64,000 nt of DNA, taken from contig NZ_JMIT01000001.1 in assembly GCF_000731675.1 (NCBI RefSeq), positions 929,526 through 993,525 of the forward strand, in the 5' to 3' direction. Made by a program: the position numbers and the translations under genes. This document shows positions 1 through 9,111 of the stretch, piece by piece. The notes below the pieces were generated by a model. It was not told where the DNA came from. It worked only from the letters and a program-made list of their open reading frames with translations, and made no database searches. Source of the DNA: Pseudomonas capeferrum. GTDB lineage: Bacteria > Pseudomonadota > Gammaproteobacteria > Pseudomonadales > Pseudomonadaceae. Position 1 is the stretch's first letter. Each line of letters begins with the position of its first letter.

Positions 1-207
1 TCCACCGGCCTTGGCTGGGCCTCGGGGATCGGCCGCAACGGCGCCATCGTCGGCCCGCTGCTGGGGGGCGCACTGATGGGCATCAACCTGCCGTTGCAAC
101 TCAATTTCATCGCGTTCGCCATCCCTGGCGCAATTGCTGCGCTGGCCATGGCCGTGCACCTGGTCAGTGGCCGGCGGCATGGCCTGGCTACGGCTGCGCA
201 GGCCTAG
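1..207 (+). CDS. benK: benzoate/aromatic acid MFS transporter, C-terminal fragment
   Basis: Frame 1 is open from the window edge to a TAG at 205-207, giving the last 68 residues of a membrane protein. The visible part contains GIGRNGAIVGPLLGGALMG followed by a hydrophobic helix, which is typical of the last two transmembrane segments of aromatic-acid:H+ symporters (AAHS family, BenK/PcaK type). It lies 64 bp upstream of benE on the same strand, and benE is followed by an OprD-type porin, the usual tail of the benzoate locus in Pseudomonas. The family call is therefore supported by both sequence and context. The N-terminal part lies outside the window, so substrate specificity is inferred from the neighbours. 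Confidence 0.75.
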   Translation, partial: STGLGWASGIGRNGAIVGPLLGGALMGINLPLQLNFIAFAIPGAIAALAMAVHLVSGRRHGLATAAQA

Positions 208-271
208 CAAGACCACAGGCCTTGCAAGAGGCCTGATCCACACACCCGCCCCAAGCCTTGCGAGAGGTACC

Positions 272-1471
272 ATGAAAACCCTGTTCAAGGACAGCTCGCT
301 GTCCGCCATCGTCGCCGGTTGCCTGGCGACGATGATTTCCTACGCCGGCCCGCTGGTGATCATCTTCCACGCCGCCGAGGCCGCGCACATGCCTCACGGC
401 CAGCTGTCGTCCTGGGTGTGGGCCGTTTCCATGGGCAGCGGTGTGCTCGGCGCATTGCTGAGCCTGCGCTATCGGGTGCCGGTGGTGATCGCCTGGTCGA
501 TCCCGGGTTCGGCCCTGTTGGTGACTGCCTTGCCGGCACTAGGGCTGGAGCAGGCCGTGGGGGCCTACCTGGTGGCGAACCTGATCCTGCTGCTGATCGG
601 CATCAGCGGGGCCTTCGACCGCATCATCACACGCCTGCCCGGGTCCATCGCTGCTGGCATGCAGGCGGGCATCCTGTTCAGTTTCGGCACCGAGGTGTTC
701 CGCGCCTTGCCCGTGCAACCGCTGCTGGTACTGGCGATGTTCGTTACCTATGTGCTGATGCGCAGGGTTCAGCCGCGTTATGCGGTGGCCGCCGTATTGT
801 GCATAGGGGCCGTCGTCACCGTGGCCAGCGGCGCGTTCCGCAGTGAGGCCCTGGTGCTGCAACTGGCCTCGCCACAGTGGGTTACCCCGCAGTTCAGCCT
901 GGCGGCGGTGTTCAGCCTGGCGCTGCCACTGGTGCTGGTGGCCCTGACCGGGCAGTTCATGCCAGGGATGGCGGTGCTGCGTAACGCCGGGTACGCCACA
1001 CCGGCCAGCCCTTTGATCGGTGCCAGCGCCATCGGCGGCGCCTTGCTGGCACCTTTCGGTTGCCACGGCCTGAACCTGGCAGCCGTCACCGCCAGCCTGT
1101 GCACCGGCCATGAGGCCCATGAAAACCCGCGCCGGCGGTATGTCGCGGCCGTCGCCGGCAGCGTGTTGTACCTGCTGTTGGGGGTTGCCGGTGCCACGTT
1201 GATGTCGCTGTTTGCTGCCTTCCCTGCGGCATTGATCGCGGCCCTTGCCGGGCTTGCCCTGTACGGGGCGATCAGCGAAGCCCTGGCGCGCAGCCTGGCC
1301 GAGCCTACGGAGCGCGATGCCGGCCTGTTCACCTTCCTGGTCACCGCCTCGGGGGTGTCTTTCCTTGGCCTGTCGGCGGCGTTCTGGGGGCTGTTGTTCG
1401 GCCTGTTGGCGCATGCGCTGCTCAGGCTGCGTCGGCCGCAAGCGAGCGAGGTATTGCGCCGTACCCCATGA
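272..1471 (+). CDS. benE: BenE family benzoate/H+ symporter
   Basis: The 399-residue inner-membrane protein is almost entirely hydrophobic, with 11-12 likely transmembrane helices and the glycine/proline-rich segments of BenE. Examples are AGCLATMISYAGPLVI near residue 17 and APFGCHGLNLAAVTASL around residue 267. BenE imports benzoate with protons and has the fold of nucleobase-cation symporters. I chose ATG 272 because GAGAGG (262-267) sits just upstream and the protein then starts MKTLFKDSS, the family N-terminus; an earlier in-frame ATG at 134 would run through the benK stop region. It is probably cotranscribed with benK and the porin downstream. Benzoate specificity is family knowledge, not tested here. 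Confidence 0.9.
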   Translation: MKTLFKDSSLSAIVAGCLATMISYAGPLVIIFHAAEAAHMPHGQLSSWVWAVSMGSGVLGALLSLRYRVPVVIAWSIPGSALLVTALPALGLEQAVGAYLVANLILLLIGISGAFDRIITRLPGSIAAGMQAGILFSFGTEVFRALPVQPLLVLAMFVTYVLMRRVQPRYAVAAVLCIGAVVTVASGAFRSEALVLQLASPQWVTPQFSLAAVFSLALPLVLVALTGQFMPGMAVLRNAGYATPASPLIGASAIGGALLAPFGCHGLNLAAVTASLCTGHEAHENPRRRYVAAVAGSVLYLLLGVAGATLMSLFAAFPAALIAALAGLALYGAISEALARSLAEPTERDAGLFTFLVTASGVSFLGLSAAFWGLLFGLLAHALLRLRRPQASEVLRRTP

Positions 1472-1524
1472 GCCCCGTGTTCCCAGCGCTTTACCCATAA
1501 CAACAAGATCAAGAGAGCTTCGGA

Positions 1525-2775
1525 ATGAACCACACCCCTTGCGTTGCCATCGGCCTGACCTTGCTCAGCCAACCTGCGCTGGCCGCTGATGGCGGCTTCT
1601 TCGAAGATTCGAAAGCCAGCCTCAGCGCCCGTAATTACTACTTCAGCCGTGACTTTTCGGACATCGTCGGGGCCAATCAGCAGTCCAAGGCCGAGGAGTG
1701 GGCCCAGGGCTTCATTCTCGACTTCAAGTCGGGGTACACCCCCGGCACGGTCGGCTTTGGCGTGGATGCCCTGGGCCTGTTGGGCATCAAGCTCGACAGC
1801 AGCCCTGACCGGGTCAATACCGGCCTGCTGCCGGTGCATGGCGATGGCCGCGCCGCAGACGACTACAGCCGCCTGGCACCGACGTTCAAGGCCAGGGTGT
1901 CGAAGACCGAGCTGCGTGTTGGCGAGCTGCAACCCAACTTGCCGGTGCTGACCTTCAGCGATATCCGCCTGTTACCTCCGACTTACCAGGGGGTGAGCCT
2001 AAGCACGTCCGAGCTGCAAGGCCTGACCCTGCAGGGCGGGCATTTGCGGTCCACGCACCTGCGCAACGAAGGCGGCGACGGCAAGATGAGCGCCATGCTC
2101 GGCCATGTGCCGATGCGCCAGGCACAAAGCGATGCGTTCAACTATGTCGGGGGCGACTACGCGTTCAATGCGAACCAGAGCAGTGTCAGCCTGTGGTACG
2201 GGCAGCTGGAAGACATCTACGAACAAGGTTTTGTCGGCTTCAAGCACAGCAAACCCGTGGGGGACTGGGTGCTGAGTGCCAACCTGGGGTACTTCACCGC
2301 CCGCGAAGACGGCGACGCACTGCTCGGCACCATCGACAACCAGGCCTTCTTCTCGCTGTTCACCGCCCGGCAGGGTGGGCACAGCGTGCATGTGGGGTAC
2401 CAGGGCATCTACGGCGACAGCCCGTTCCCCCGGGTATTCGCCAACATCTCACCGTTGGGTAACGAGGTCCCCACCTACGAGTTCGCGTATACCGACGAGC
2501 GCTCCTATCAGCTGCGCTACGACTACAATTTCGCCGCCATGGGCGTACCCGGGTTGACGGCAGGGGTGCGTTATATCACCGGCAACAATGTCGATACCGG
2601 GCTGGGCTATGAGGGCCGTGACCGCGAGCGGGACCTGGATATCGGCTACGCGGTGCAGAGCGGGCTGCTGAAAGGGTTGGGGATCCGGCTGCGCAATGCC
2701 ATGGCCCGCTCCAACTACCGCAGTGATATCGATGAGAACCGCCTGATCCTGGTGTACACCTGGCAGTTGCTGTGA
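1525..2775 (+). CDS. benF: OprD-family outer membrane porin (BenF-like)
   Basis: A 416-residue protein with a Sec signal peptide (cleavage after about residue 20, ...[10 protein letters not shown]). The mature N-terminus [16 protein letters not shown] is the characteristic start of OprD/OpdK porins. Regularly alternating beta strands follow and the last residues are [10 protein letters not shown], which fits an 18-stranded barrel. Occ/OpdK-type porins admit carboxylates across the outer membrane. Placed 53 bp after benE, it probably supplies benzoate to the two inner-membrane importers. The symbol is given by position and family; related OprD paralogues transport other aromatic acids, so the exact substrate is inferred. 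Confidence 0.85.
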   Translation: MNHTPCVAIGLTLLSQPALAADGGFFEDSKASLSARNYYFSRDFSDIVGANQQSKAEEWAQGFILDFKSGYTPGTVGFGVDALGLLGIKLDSSPDRVNTGLLPVHGDGRAADDYSRLAPTFKARVSKTELRVGELQPNLPVLTFSDIRLLPPTYQGVSLSTSELQGLTLQGGHLRSTHLRNEGGDGKMSAMLGHVPMRQAQSDAFNYVGGDYAFNANQSSVSLWYGQLEDIYEQGFVGFKHSKPVGDWVLSANLGYFTAREDGDALLGTIDNQAFFSLFTARQGGHSVHVGYQGIYGDSPFPRVFANISPLGNEVPTYEFAYTDERSYQLRYDYNFAAMGVPGLTAGVRYITGNNVDTGLGYEGRDRERDLDIGYAVQSGLLKGLGIRLRNAMARSNYRSDIDENRLILVYTWQLL

Positions 2776-2879
2776 ATACCCATCGCCCGGCTGTTGCCAC
2801 CTTTTGTCACTGAACCGCATTTGCACCGCAGGGCTGGAGAGGGGTAGTTTTCCTGGGTCATCCACACAGGAACTCCCCC

Positions 2880-3956
2880 TTGGACTCATTGACCCAAGCC
2901 GTACTCGGCGCCGCCCTGCAGGGCACTGTGCTCGGCCGCATCCAGGGCCGCCGTTCGCTGCTGTATGGCGCCGCGCTGGGCACCCTGCCTGACCTGGACG
3001 TGATCATCCGCTACGCCGACCCGGTCTCGCAGATGACCTACCACCGGGGTTTCTCCCATTCCCTGTTCGTCCTCACCGGGCTGGCGCTGTTGCTGGCCTG
3101 GTGTGTCAACAGGTACTGGCCGGGCAAAGGCTACACCTTGCCGCGGCTGTTCCTGGCGTTCTGGCTGGTGCTGGTCACCCACCCGGTGCTCGATGCCTTT
3201 ACCGTGTATGGCACGCAACTGTTCTGGCCGCTGTCGGTTACCCCGCAAAGCTGGGCGGCGGTATTCATCATCGACCCGGTCTATACCGTGCCGCTGCTGG
3301 CCGCAGTGGTCTACACCCTTGCCAAGGGGGTAACGGGCAAGGCCGTGAGGCTGATGACCCTGGCACTGGTCTTCAGTACCGCCTACCTGGGCTTTGGCCT
3401 GGCCGGGCGCATGCAGGCGGAGCAGCGTTTTCAGGCAGCCCTGGACCACCAAGGCATCCCGGCCAGTGACGTACGCGCCGTGCCTATCGCCTTCAACAGC
3501 CTGATCTGGCGCGTGCTGGCCAAGACCCCGGACGGGGCGTACTACGAAGGTGTCAGCAGTTGGCTCGATCAACATCCGCCGGAAATGCAGCGCCTGCCCC
3601 GCAACCTTGAACTGGCTTCGGCGCTTGCCGTTGCGCCACTGCATCAACGCCTGCGCTGGTTCACCGGTGACTGGCTGCGTTACGACGAGGTCGACGGCGC
3701 GCTGGTGGTGACCGACCTGCGCATGGGGATTCCAGGCAACTACACCTTCCGTTTCAACATGGCCCACCGCGACAGCCAGGGGCACTGGGTTGCCGATACC
3801 CCCACGGCATGGCAGGGGGCAGGGGTAGCGTCGATGTTCAACAGCCATGACCTGGCCTTGATCTGGCGGCGCATCGTCGACCAGCAACCGCCGCTGCCGC
3901 TGGCTGCCTGGACCTCCCGCTACCTGGCGCCGACGGCGGCACAGCGCGGGCACTAG
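2880..3956 (+). CDS. membrane-bound metal-dependent hydrolase, YdjM/DUF457 family
   Basis: A 358-residue protein starting at TTG 2880, chosen because AGGA (2868-2871) lies 8 nt upstream and the N-terminus MDSLTQAVLGAALQG is exactly where the family starts. The histidine/aspartate pattern LPDLDVI near residue 38 and YHRGFSHSL near residue 55 is the metal-site signature of the LexA-regulated membrane hydrolases (DUF457). Four or five hydrophobic helices occupy roughly residues 60-175; the C-terminal half is soluble. The physiological substrate of this family is unknown. The next gene starts 4 bp after its stop, so the two are probably translated together. Confidence 0.8.
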   Translation: MDSLTQAVLGAALQGTVLGRIQGRRSLLYGAALGTLPDLDVIIRYADPVSQMTYHRGFSHSLFVLTGLALLLAWCVNRYWPGKGYTLPRLFLAFWLVLVTHPVLDAFTVYGTQLFWPLSVTPQSWAAVFIIDPVYTVPLLAAVVYTLAKGVTGKAVRLMTLALVFSTAYLGFGLAGRMQAEQRFQAALDHQGIPASDVRAVPIAFNSLIWRVLAKTPDGAYYEGVSSWLDQHPPEMQRLPRNLELASALAVAPLHQRLRWFTGDWLRYDEVDGALVVTDLRMGIPGNYTFRFNMAHRDSQGHWVADTPTAWQGAGVASMFNSHDLALIWRRIVDQQPPLPLAAWTSRYLAPTAAQRGH

Positions 3957-3959
3957 GGG

Positions 3960-4652
3960 ATGCGCTCGGCAGGGCTGGACCTGGTCAAGTGGGTGGCGAT
4001 CGTGACCATGGTCGCCGACCACCTGCGCTTCATATGGCCGCGTGCCGAAGGTTTGTTCATCCTTGGCAGGTTGGCCTTCCCGCTGTTTTGCCTGGCTATC
4101 GCCGTCAATGTCGGGCGCCGGCACGGGGGGGCGCTGTCAACCGGCGTCAACCTGCGCTACCTGGGCGCGATGCTGGTGTTTTCAGTAGTGTCCGAATGGC
4201 CCTACCGTTGGCTGGACAGCGGTTCGCAAACGTTCAGTGTGATGCCGACGCTGGCCCTTGGGCTCCTGGTAGCTTTGGGCGTGCAGCAGCATCAGGTGGC
4301 AGCACGGGTACTTGGCCTGGTAGCCCTGGCGGCTGCGGCCCTGTTCAGTGAACGCCTGATGTACGGCCTGGCCGGCGTGCTGTTGCCGGCCGCCTGGCTC
4401 ATGGCCCGCCGCCTGGGCGCGCTGACGTGGCTGCTGCCGTGCCTGCTGGCAATGGCGGGCAACCTGACCAACGGCTGGTTGCGCGAACATCCGCTCGCGC
4501 CGTTCACCCTGCTGACTTTGGCCGCCGCTGCCCTGGCGGTGCCGTTCGGCTGTTTGCTATTACGTCGTGATGAGTGGCGCGTGCCAGCGGTGGGGCGCTG
4601 GGGGTACCTGTTCTACCCGGTGCATTTGCTGGTGATCAATGCGCTTATTTGA
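3960..4652 (+). CDS. TraX-family membrane protein
   Basis: A 230-residue integral membrane protein with about seven or eight hydrophobic helices. The N-terminal stretch [17 protein letters not shown] and the C-terminal [12 protein letters not shown] match the TraX family. TraX is the F-plasmid pilin acetyltransferase; chromosomal copies are common and belong to the acyltransferase-3-like group, with no settled role. ATG 3960 lies 4 bp after the preceding stop and has no strong ribosome site of its own, suggesting translational coupling. Nothing else here points to conjugation, so it should not be read as evidence of a mobile element. Confidence 0.8.
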   Translation: MRSAGLDLVKWVAIVTMVADHLRFIWPRAEGLFILGRLAFPLFCLAIAVNVGRRHGGALSTGVNLRYLGAMLVFSVVSEWPYRWLDSGSQTFSVMPTLALGLLVALGVQQHQVAARVLGLVALAAAALFSERLMYGLAGVLLPAAWLMARRLGALTWLLPCLLAMAGNLTNGWLREHPLAPFTLLTLAAAALAVPFGCLLLRRDEWRVPAVGRWGYLFYPVHLLVINALI

Positions 4653-4842
4653 AGGGGTACAGGGGCATTTTGCCGGTGAATTCGGGTACAGGATTCAGCT
4701 ATTTTCGATACTGGTAAAATTGTTAGTAGCTTCTCGCCGACAAAGCGCTCAATATGTGGCTTGCAGGGGCTTGTTGTTTGACATGGCCCTCGTTGTAAAT
4801 TTCACGGAAAACGCATCAAAACAGCCATCGAGGGCTCAGAGC

Positions 4843-5055
4843 ATGTCCAACAGACAAACCGGTACAGTTAAATGGTTCAACGATGAAAAAGGCTTCGGCT
4901 TCATCACCCCACAGGGCGGTGGCGACGATCTCTTCGTTCATTTCAAAGCCATTGAATCGGACGGCTTCAAGTCGCTGAAAGAAGGCCAGACTGTCAGCTT
5001 CGTTGCCGAAAAAGGGCAAAAAGGCATGCAGGCCGCCCAAGTGCGTCCTGAGTAA
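4843..5055 (+). CDS. CspA-family cold-shock protein
   Basis: A 70-residue single cold-shock domain. The RNP1 motif KGFGFITP (about residues 16-23) and RNP2 motif DLFVHF (about 31-36) are intact, so it should bind single-stranded RNA/DNA as an RNA chaperone. ATG 4843 gives [14 protein letters not shown], the standard family start; an upstream in-frame extension is not conserved in character. About 190 bp separate it from traX, room for the long structured leader typical of csp mRNAs. A strong hairpin terminator lies about 105 bp after the stop (5161-5196). Confidence 0.95.
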   Translation: MSNRQTGTVKWFNDEKGFGFITPQGGGDDLFVHFKAIESDGFKSLKEGQTVSFVAEKGQKGMQAAQVRPE

Positions 5056-5160
5056 GACACGTACCAGCCGGCTCAACGTTCGAACAGGCACCCGCAACCT
5101 TGCGGGTTGACCGAGGTCCTTGATCGAACGATGTGAAGCCAGGCAATTGTGTAACGTGTA

Positions 5161-5196
5161 AAAAAAGCTCCGTATCGAAAGATATGGGGCTTTTTT
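5161..5196 (+). terminator. rho-independent terminator after csp
   Basis: A 16-bp stem with two G-U pairs (AAAAAAGCTCCGTATC / GATATGGGGCTTTTTT) closes on a GAAA tetraloop, and the right arm ends in six T residues. It is the obvious end of the cold-shock transcript on the plus strand. Because the left arm is A-rich, it could also terminate transcription from the other direction. Confidence 0.9.
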
Positions 5197-5364
5197 CGTT
5201 TTGGCTGGACAGTAGCCGTGGTCGCCCGATCAACAGGGATTACCTGGTAATAGTGCTAGTAGCCGTCTGCTTGCCGATGGGCGATTATTTACAGTGATCC
5301 GTGAATAGTTTGCTCCAGGCTACTGATAACAGTGACCAGTCAAACACAACAGGAGGTGCTGCTC

Positions 5365-5589
5365 ATGCCCAAAAAAGCGCAGTCGCTGACCGCAATGTCG
5401 TTAGCACAGGTTGATCCCCAGTTTGTAGCACCGGGGGTTGGCGAGGTGGTGTTTCTGATGGGGGACGGCGGCCAAGGTGCCCCAATCATCCGCGAGGGTC
5501 AGCACGTCAGTTATGAAATCGAGCAGCGGGAAGATGGGCTGTTCTATGCGGTGAACATCGTCATCGAAGATGAGCCACCCTTGAACTAG
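5365..5589 (+). CDS. small protein resembling a degenerate cold-shock domain
   Basis: A 74-residue soluble acidic protein. ATG 5365 is chosen over an earlier ATG at 5332 because a perfect AGGAGG (5351-5356) sits 8 nt upstream. The C-terminal half (IREGQHVSYEIEQ then YAVNIVIEDE) lines up with the last two strands of cold-shock proteins ([13 protein letters not shown] then AAQVRPE in the neighbour at 4843), but the RNP1 and RNP2 aromatic motifs are absent. It may be a diverged OB-fold protein that no longer binds nucleic acid in the usual way. No function is assigned; the CSP likeness is my alignment by eye. Confidence 0.75.
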   Translation: MPKKAQSLTAMSLAQVDPQFVAPGVGEVVFLMGDGGQGAPIIREGQHVSYEIEQREDGLFYAVNIVIEDEPPLN

Positions 5590-5613
5590 ATTAACTGCTC
5601 GATGGCTGGCCAG

Positions 5614-5629
5614 GGGGCTTCATAGCCCC
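5614..5629. terminator. short GC hairpin between convergent genes
   Basis: GGGGCT-TCAT-AGCCCC forms a 6-bp stem in the 54-bp space between two converging genes. There is no T run on the plus side, so it is only a weak candidate bidirectional terminator. Confidence 0.35.
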
Positions 5630-5643
5630 TTGCCGATCTGCCT

Positions 5644-6654
5644 TCAACCGCGCGCCAGTCGTCCGCTGACAAAGTGCGCCACATCATTGAAACCTGGGGT
5701 AGATGCATGCCCCGGCGTCACCAGCGAATCGATGAACGCTTCATCCTCTGCCGTGATCTTCACCTCCAGTGCCCCGGCATAGGTGTCCCATTGCGCTTCG
5801 GTGCGGGGCCCGACAATCGCCGAACTGACCTGTTGGTTGTTGAGCACCCAGGCAATCGCAAATTCCACGATACCCACGCCCTTGGCCTCGACGTATGCCT
5901 GGATCTGGCGAGCGATGGCCAGTGACTCCTGGCGCCACTCCACTTCCATGATGCGCTTGTCCTGGCGCCCGGCACGGCTGCCGGCATCCGGTACCGAGCC
6001 AGGTGCGTACTTGCCGCTTAGCACGCCGCGGGCCAAGGGGCTGAACGGTACCACGCCCAGGCCATGGTAGGCCGCTGCGGTCAATTGCTCGGGTTCTGCC
6101 TGGCGGTTGACGATGTTGTACAGCGGCTGGCTCACTACCGGCTTGGCCACGCCCAGGCGCTCGGCCAGGTTGCAGATTTCGGCAATACGCCAGCCGCGGA
6201 AGTTGGACACGCCCCAGTAACGGATCTTGCCCTGGCGCAGCAGGTCGCCGATCGCCTGCACGGTCTCCTCCAGCGGCACCTTGTGGTCCTCGCGGTGCAG
6301 GTAGTAGATGTCCAGGTAGTCCAGGTCCATGCGCGTCAACGTGGCATCGATGGCATTGAACACATGTTTACGCGACAACCCGCTGCGGTTGGGCAGGCCG
6401 TCGGCGGGGCCAAAACCAACCTTGGAGGCGACGATCCAGTCCTGGCGATGACGTGCCACGGCTTCGCCGACAATTTCTTCCGAGCGCCCAGCGTTGTAGA
6501 CATCGGCGGTGTCGATGAAGTTGATGCCCTGATCCCAGGCTTTTTCGATGATCCGCAGGGCGTCTTCGGTGCTGGTCTGCTCGCCGAACATCATGCTGCC
6601 CAAGGTAAGGGCGGAAACCTGCAGGCCACTTTGGCCGAGGGGACGGTAGATCAT
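5644..6654 (-). CDS. aldo/keto reductase
   Basis: A 336-residue TIM-barrel NADPH-dependent oxidoreductase of the Tas/YajO-like group. The catalytic tetrad is visible: Asp and Tyr in FIDTADVYNAG, Lys in VASKVGFG and His in YYLHREDH. The start at 6654 gives MIYRPLGQSGLQVSALTLG, the canonical family N-terminus; an upstream in-frame Met (to 6738) adds an atypical leader. Such enzymes reduce aldehydes and ketones of broad range, so no specific substrate is claimed. It diverges from the alcohol dehydrogenase operon; the 276-bp space between them carries the regulatory sites listed below. Confidence 0.9.
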   Translation of the reverse strand: MIYRPLGQSGLQVSALTLGSMMFGEQTSTEDALRIIEKAWDQGINFIDTADVYNAGRSEEIVGEAVARHRQDWIVASKVGFGPADGLPNRSGLSRKHVFNAIDATLTRMDLDYLDIYYLHREDHKVPLEETVQAIGDLLRQGKIRYWGVSNFRGWRIAEICNLAERLGVAKPVVSQPLYNIVNRQAEPEQLTAAAYHGLGVVPFSPLARGVLSGKYAPGSVPDAGSRAGRQDKRIMEVEWRQESLAIARQIQAYVEAKGVGIVEFAIAWVLNNQQVSSAIVGPRTEAQWDTYAGALEVKITAEDEAFIDSLVTPGHASTPGFNDVAHFVSGRLARG

Positions 6655-6732
6655 GCGGGTGAGTCCTTTGCAGTGGGCTGATGTGCCTGTTTTACACAGA
6701 ACCAAGCGGCATTGAAAGCCTGCAGCAAGGGC

Positions 6733-6748
6733 TGACACACCTGTGTCA
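6733..6748. promoter_or_regulatory. perfect palindrome, candidate enhancer site for a sigma-54 activator
   Basis: TGACACA-CC-TGTGTCA is a perfect 7-2-7 inverted repeat. It lies 111 bp upstream of the first base of the -24/-12 element at 6859, the usual distance for an upstream activating sequence of an enhancer-binding protein. Its role is inferred from position and symmetry. Confidence 0.55.
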
Positions 6749-6858
6749 CGGCCGCATCAGCTGTGCCATGGCTGCTGCAGCCACAGCCTGCAGACAAGCG
6801 CAGGCCGTTTGCGCTCGAACCGCTCTGGCATGGCTGTTTCGACGGGGCTGGGCGACGC

Positions 6859-6874
6859 TGGCACAACCGTTGCT
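6859..6874 (+). promoter_or_regulatory. sigma-54 (-24/-12) promoter
   Basis: TGGCACAACCGTTGCT matches the RpoN consensus TGGCAC-N5-TTGC(A/T), with the GG and GC doublets at exactly the required spacing. The predicted start is about 6885, leaving a leader of about 45 nt before the ATG at 6931. It should make the quinohaemoprotein operon dependent on RpoN and an activator. Confidence 0.8.
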
Positions 6875-6930
6875 CTGTCTGTTGCAGGCGCCTGCCATGG
6901 CGTCGCCATAACAAGAACGGAGAAGCCACC

Positions 6931-9111
6931 ATGAACCGAACAGGCCCGCACCGCCGGCCCCTCCCGCACGCCCTGGGCTGCCTGGCCCTAGCCTTGGCCT
7001 GCTGCGCACCTGCCTATGCCGCCGACGTCGATGGCAAACGCATCATCGCCGCCGACCAGGAACCCGGCAACTGGATGAGCCACGGCCGCACCTACGATGA
7101 GCAACGCTTCAGCCCCCTCAAAGCCATCAACCAGGACAACGTCAATCAGCTAGGCCTGGCCTGGAGCTACAAACTCGACCTGGACCGTGGGGTGGAGGCC
7201 ACGCCCATTGTGGTAGATGGGGTGATGTACACCACGGGGCCGTTTTCGGTGGTGTACGCGCTGGATGCCCGCAACGGCAAGCTGCTCTGGAAATACGACC
7301 CGCAGTCGGATCGCAACCGTGCCGGTGAGGCCTGCTGCGATGCGGTAAACCGAGGCGTGGCGGTGTGGCAGGGCAAGGTCTACGTCGGCGTATTGGACGG
7401 GCGCCTAGAGGCGATCGATGCCAAGACCGGCAAGCGGGTCTGGTCGGTGGACACCCGCAGCGACCATAAACGCAGCTACACCATCACCGGCGCGCCGCGG
7501 GTGGTCAACGGCAAGGTCATCATCGGCAATGGTGGGGCGGAGTATGGCGTGCGCGGCTATGTAACGGCCTATGACGCCGAAACCGGCAAGCAGGCCTGGC
7601 GCTTCTTCACCGTGCCAGGTGACCCCAAGCTGCCGCCGGAAGACAAGGCCATGGAAATCGCCAGCAAGACCTGGCACGGCGATGCCTTCGTCGAGTGGGG
7701 CGGTGGCGGCACGGCCTGGGACTCGTTCGCCTACGACCCGGAGTTGAACCTGCTGTACATCGGCGTCGGCAATGGCTCGATGTGGGACCCGAAATGGCGC
7801 AGCCAGGCCAAAGGCGACAACCTGTTCCTGTCGTCGATCGTCGCGGTCAATGCCGACACGGGCGAATACGCCTGGCACTACCAGACCACCCCGGGCGATG
7901 CCTGGGACTTCACCGCCACCCAGCACATGATCCTTGCCGAACTACCGATCGACGGCAAGCAACGCAAGGTGCTGATGCAGGCACCCAAGAATGGCTTTTT
8001 CTATGTGCTGGACCGCGCCACTGGCGAGCTGCTGTCGGCCAAGAACATCGTGCCGGTGAACTGGGCCAAGGGCATCGACATGAAGACCGGGCGGCCCATC
8101 CTCGACGACGAGGCGGCGGCCTACTGGAAGGACGGCAAGCGCAAGTTGGTGACCCCGGCATTCTGGGGCGCTCATGATTGGCACCCGATGTCGTACAACC
8201 CGAACACGGGGCTGGTGTACATCCCGGCGCATATCATGTCGGCCTACTACGAGCACATTCCCGACGCACCCAAGCGCAACCCGTTCAAAAGCGTGTACCA
8301 GCTCGGCCTACGCACCGGCATGATGCCCGAGGGTGCCGAAGGCCTGCTGGAGATGGCCAAGACCTGGTCCGGCAAGCTGATCGCCTGGGACCCGGTTAAA
8401 CAGGCGCCAGCCTGGGAAGTGCCCTACATCACTATCTTCAACGGTGGCACCTTGAGCACCGCCGGCAACCTGGTGTTCGAAGGCAGCGCCGATGGCCGGG
8501 TGATCGCCTACGCCGCCGACACCGGCAAGAAACTCTGGGAGTCACCGGCCGCCAGTGGCGTGATGGCGGCACCGATCAGCTACTCGGTCGATGGCGAGCA
8601 GTACGTCACCTTCATGGCCGGTTGGGGCGGGGCATTCTCGACGTTTGCCGGGGCACTGTCGCTACGTGCTGGGGTACAGCCTTTCTCCCAGGTGCTGACC
8701 TACAAGCTTGGCGGTAATGCCACGTTGCGTGAGCCGGCACCGCCCGCCAACGCGCCCGAACCACCACCCCTGACCGCTGATGCCAACGCAGTGGCCGCCG
8801 GTGCTGCCCTGTACGACGGCAACTGTTCGCAGTGCCATGGTATTCATGCCGTCAGCGGCGGCGTACTGCCTGACCTGCGCAAGCTCAGCGCGGAAAAACA
8901 CCAGATGTTCCTCGGCATCCTCTATGGCGGCCGCGTGCCCGATGGCATGCCGTCGTTTGCCGACAACCTCAAGCCCGAGCAGGTGGAACAGGTGCACCAG
9001 TACCTCATCAAGCGTGCCCATGACCTCAAGCGCGAGGGCAGTACCTGGCAGCAGTTCAGCGCCAAGCCGGCTGCCCAGTCGCCACTGGCCGACAACCACC
9101 CACAGGAGTGA
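6931..9111 (+). CDS. quinohaemoprotein alcohol dehydrogenase (type II, PQQ and haem c)
   Basis: A 726-residue periplasmic enzyme with a signal peptide ending ...PAYAADVDG. Residues about 30-600 form the PQQ propeller: GEACCDAVNRG holds the adjacent Cys-Cys disulfide over PQQ, and GAHDWHPMS carries the likely catalytic Asp. A C-terminal cytochrome domain has CSQCH (about residue 632) and a later methionine ligand in DGMPSF. This PQQ-plus-haem layout is type II (the ADH-IIB/IIG group of P. putida), unlike haem-free PedE/PedH enzymes. It oxidises alcohols or diols to aldehydes and passes electrons to a copper protein or cytochrome. ATG 6931 follows the sigma-54 promoter; the AldA-type gene follows immediately. 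The substrate is not determinable here. Confidence 0.92.
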   Translation: MNRTGPHRRPLPHALGCLALALACCAPAYAADVDGKRIIAADQEPGNWMSHGRTYDEQRFSPLKAINQDNVNQLGLAWSYKLDLDRGVEATPIVVDGVMYTTGPFSVVYALDARNGKLLWKYDPQSDRNRAGEACCDAVNRGVAVWQGKVYVGVLDGRLEAIDAKTGKRVWSVDTRSDHKRSYTITGAPRVVNGKVIIGNGGAEYGVRGYVTAYDAETGKQAWRFFTVPGDPKLPPEDKAMEIASKTWHGDAFVEWGGGGTAWDSFAYDPELNLLYIGVGNGSMWDPKWRSQAKGDNLFLSSIVAVNADTGEYAWHYQTTPGDAWDFTATQHMILAELPIDGKQRKVLMQAPKNGFFYVLDRATGELLSAKNIVPVNWAKGIDMKTGRPILDDEAAAYWKDGKRKLVTPAFWGAHDWHPMSYNPNTGLVYIPAHIMSAYYEHIPDAPKRNPFKSVYQLGLRTGMMPEGAEGLLEMAKTWSGKLIAWDPVKQAPAWEVPYITIFNGGTLSTAGNLVFEGSADGRVIAYAADTGKKLWESPAASGVMAAPISYSVDGEQYVTFMAGWGGAFSTFAGALSLRAGVQPFSQVLTYKLGGNATLREPAPPANAPEPPPLTADANAVAAGAALYDGNCSQCHGIHAVSGGVLPDLRKLSAEKHQMFLGILYGGRVPDGMPSFADNLKPEQVEQVHQYLIKRAHDLKREGSTWQQFSAKPAAQSPLADNHPQE

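Noticed and set aside
3960-4652. TraX-like gene as evidence of a conjugative element
   Set aside because: No other transfer genes, origin or integration ends are visible; TraX homologues are common on chromosomes.
4750-4842. TTGACA followed by TAAATT as csp promoter
   Set aside because: The spacing between the boxes is about 12 nt, too short for a sigma-70 promoter.
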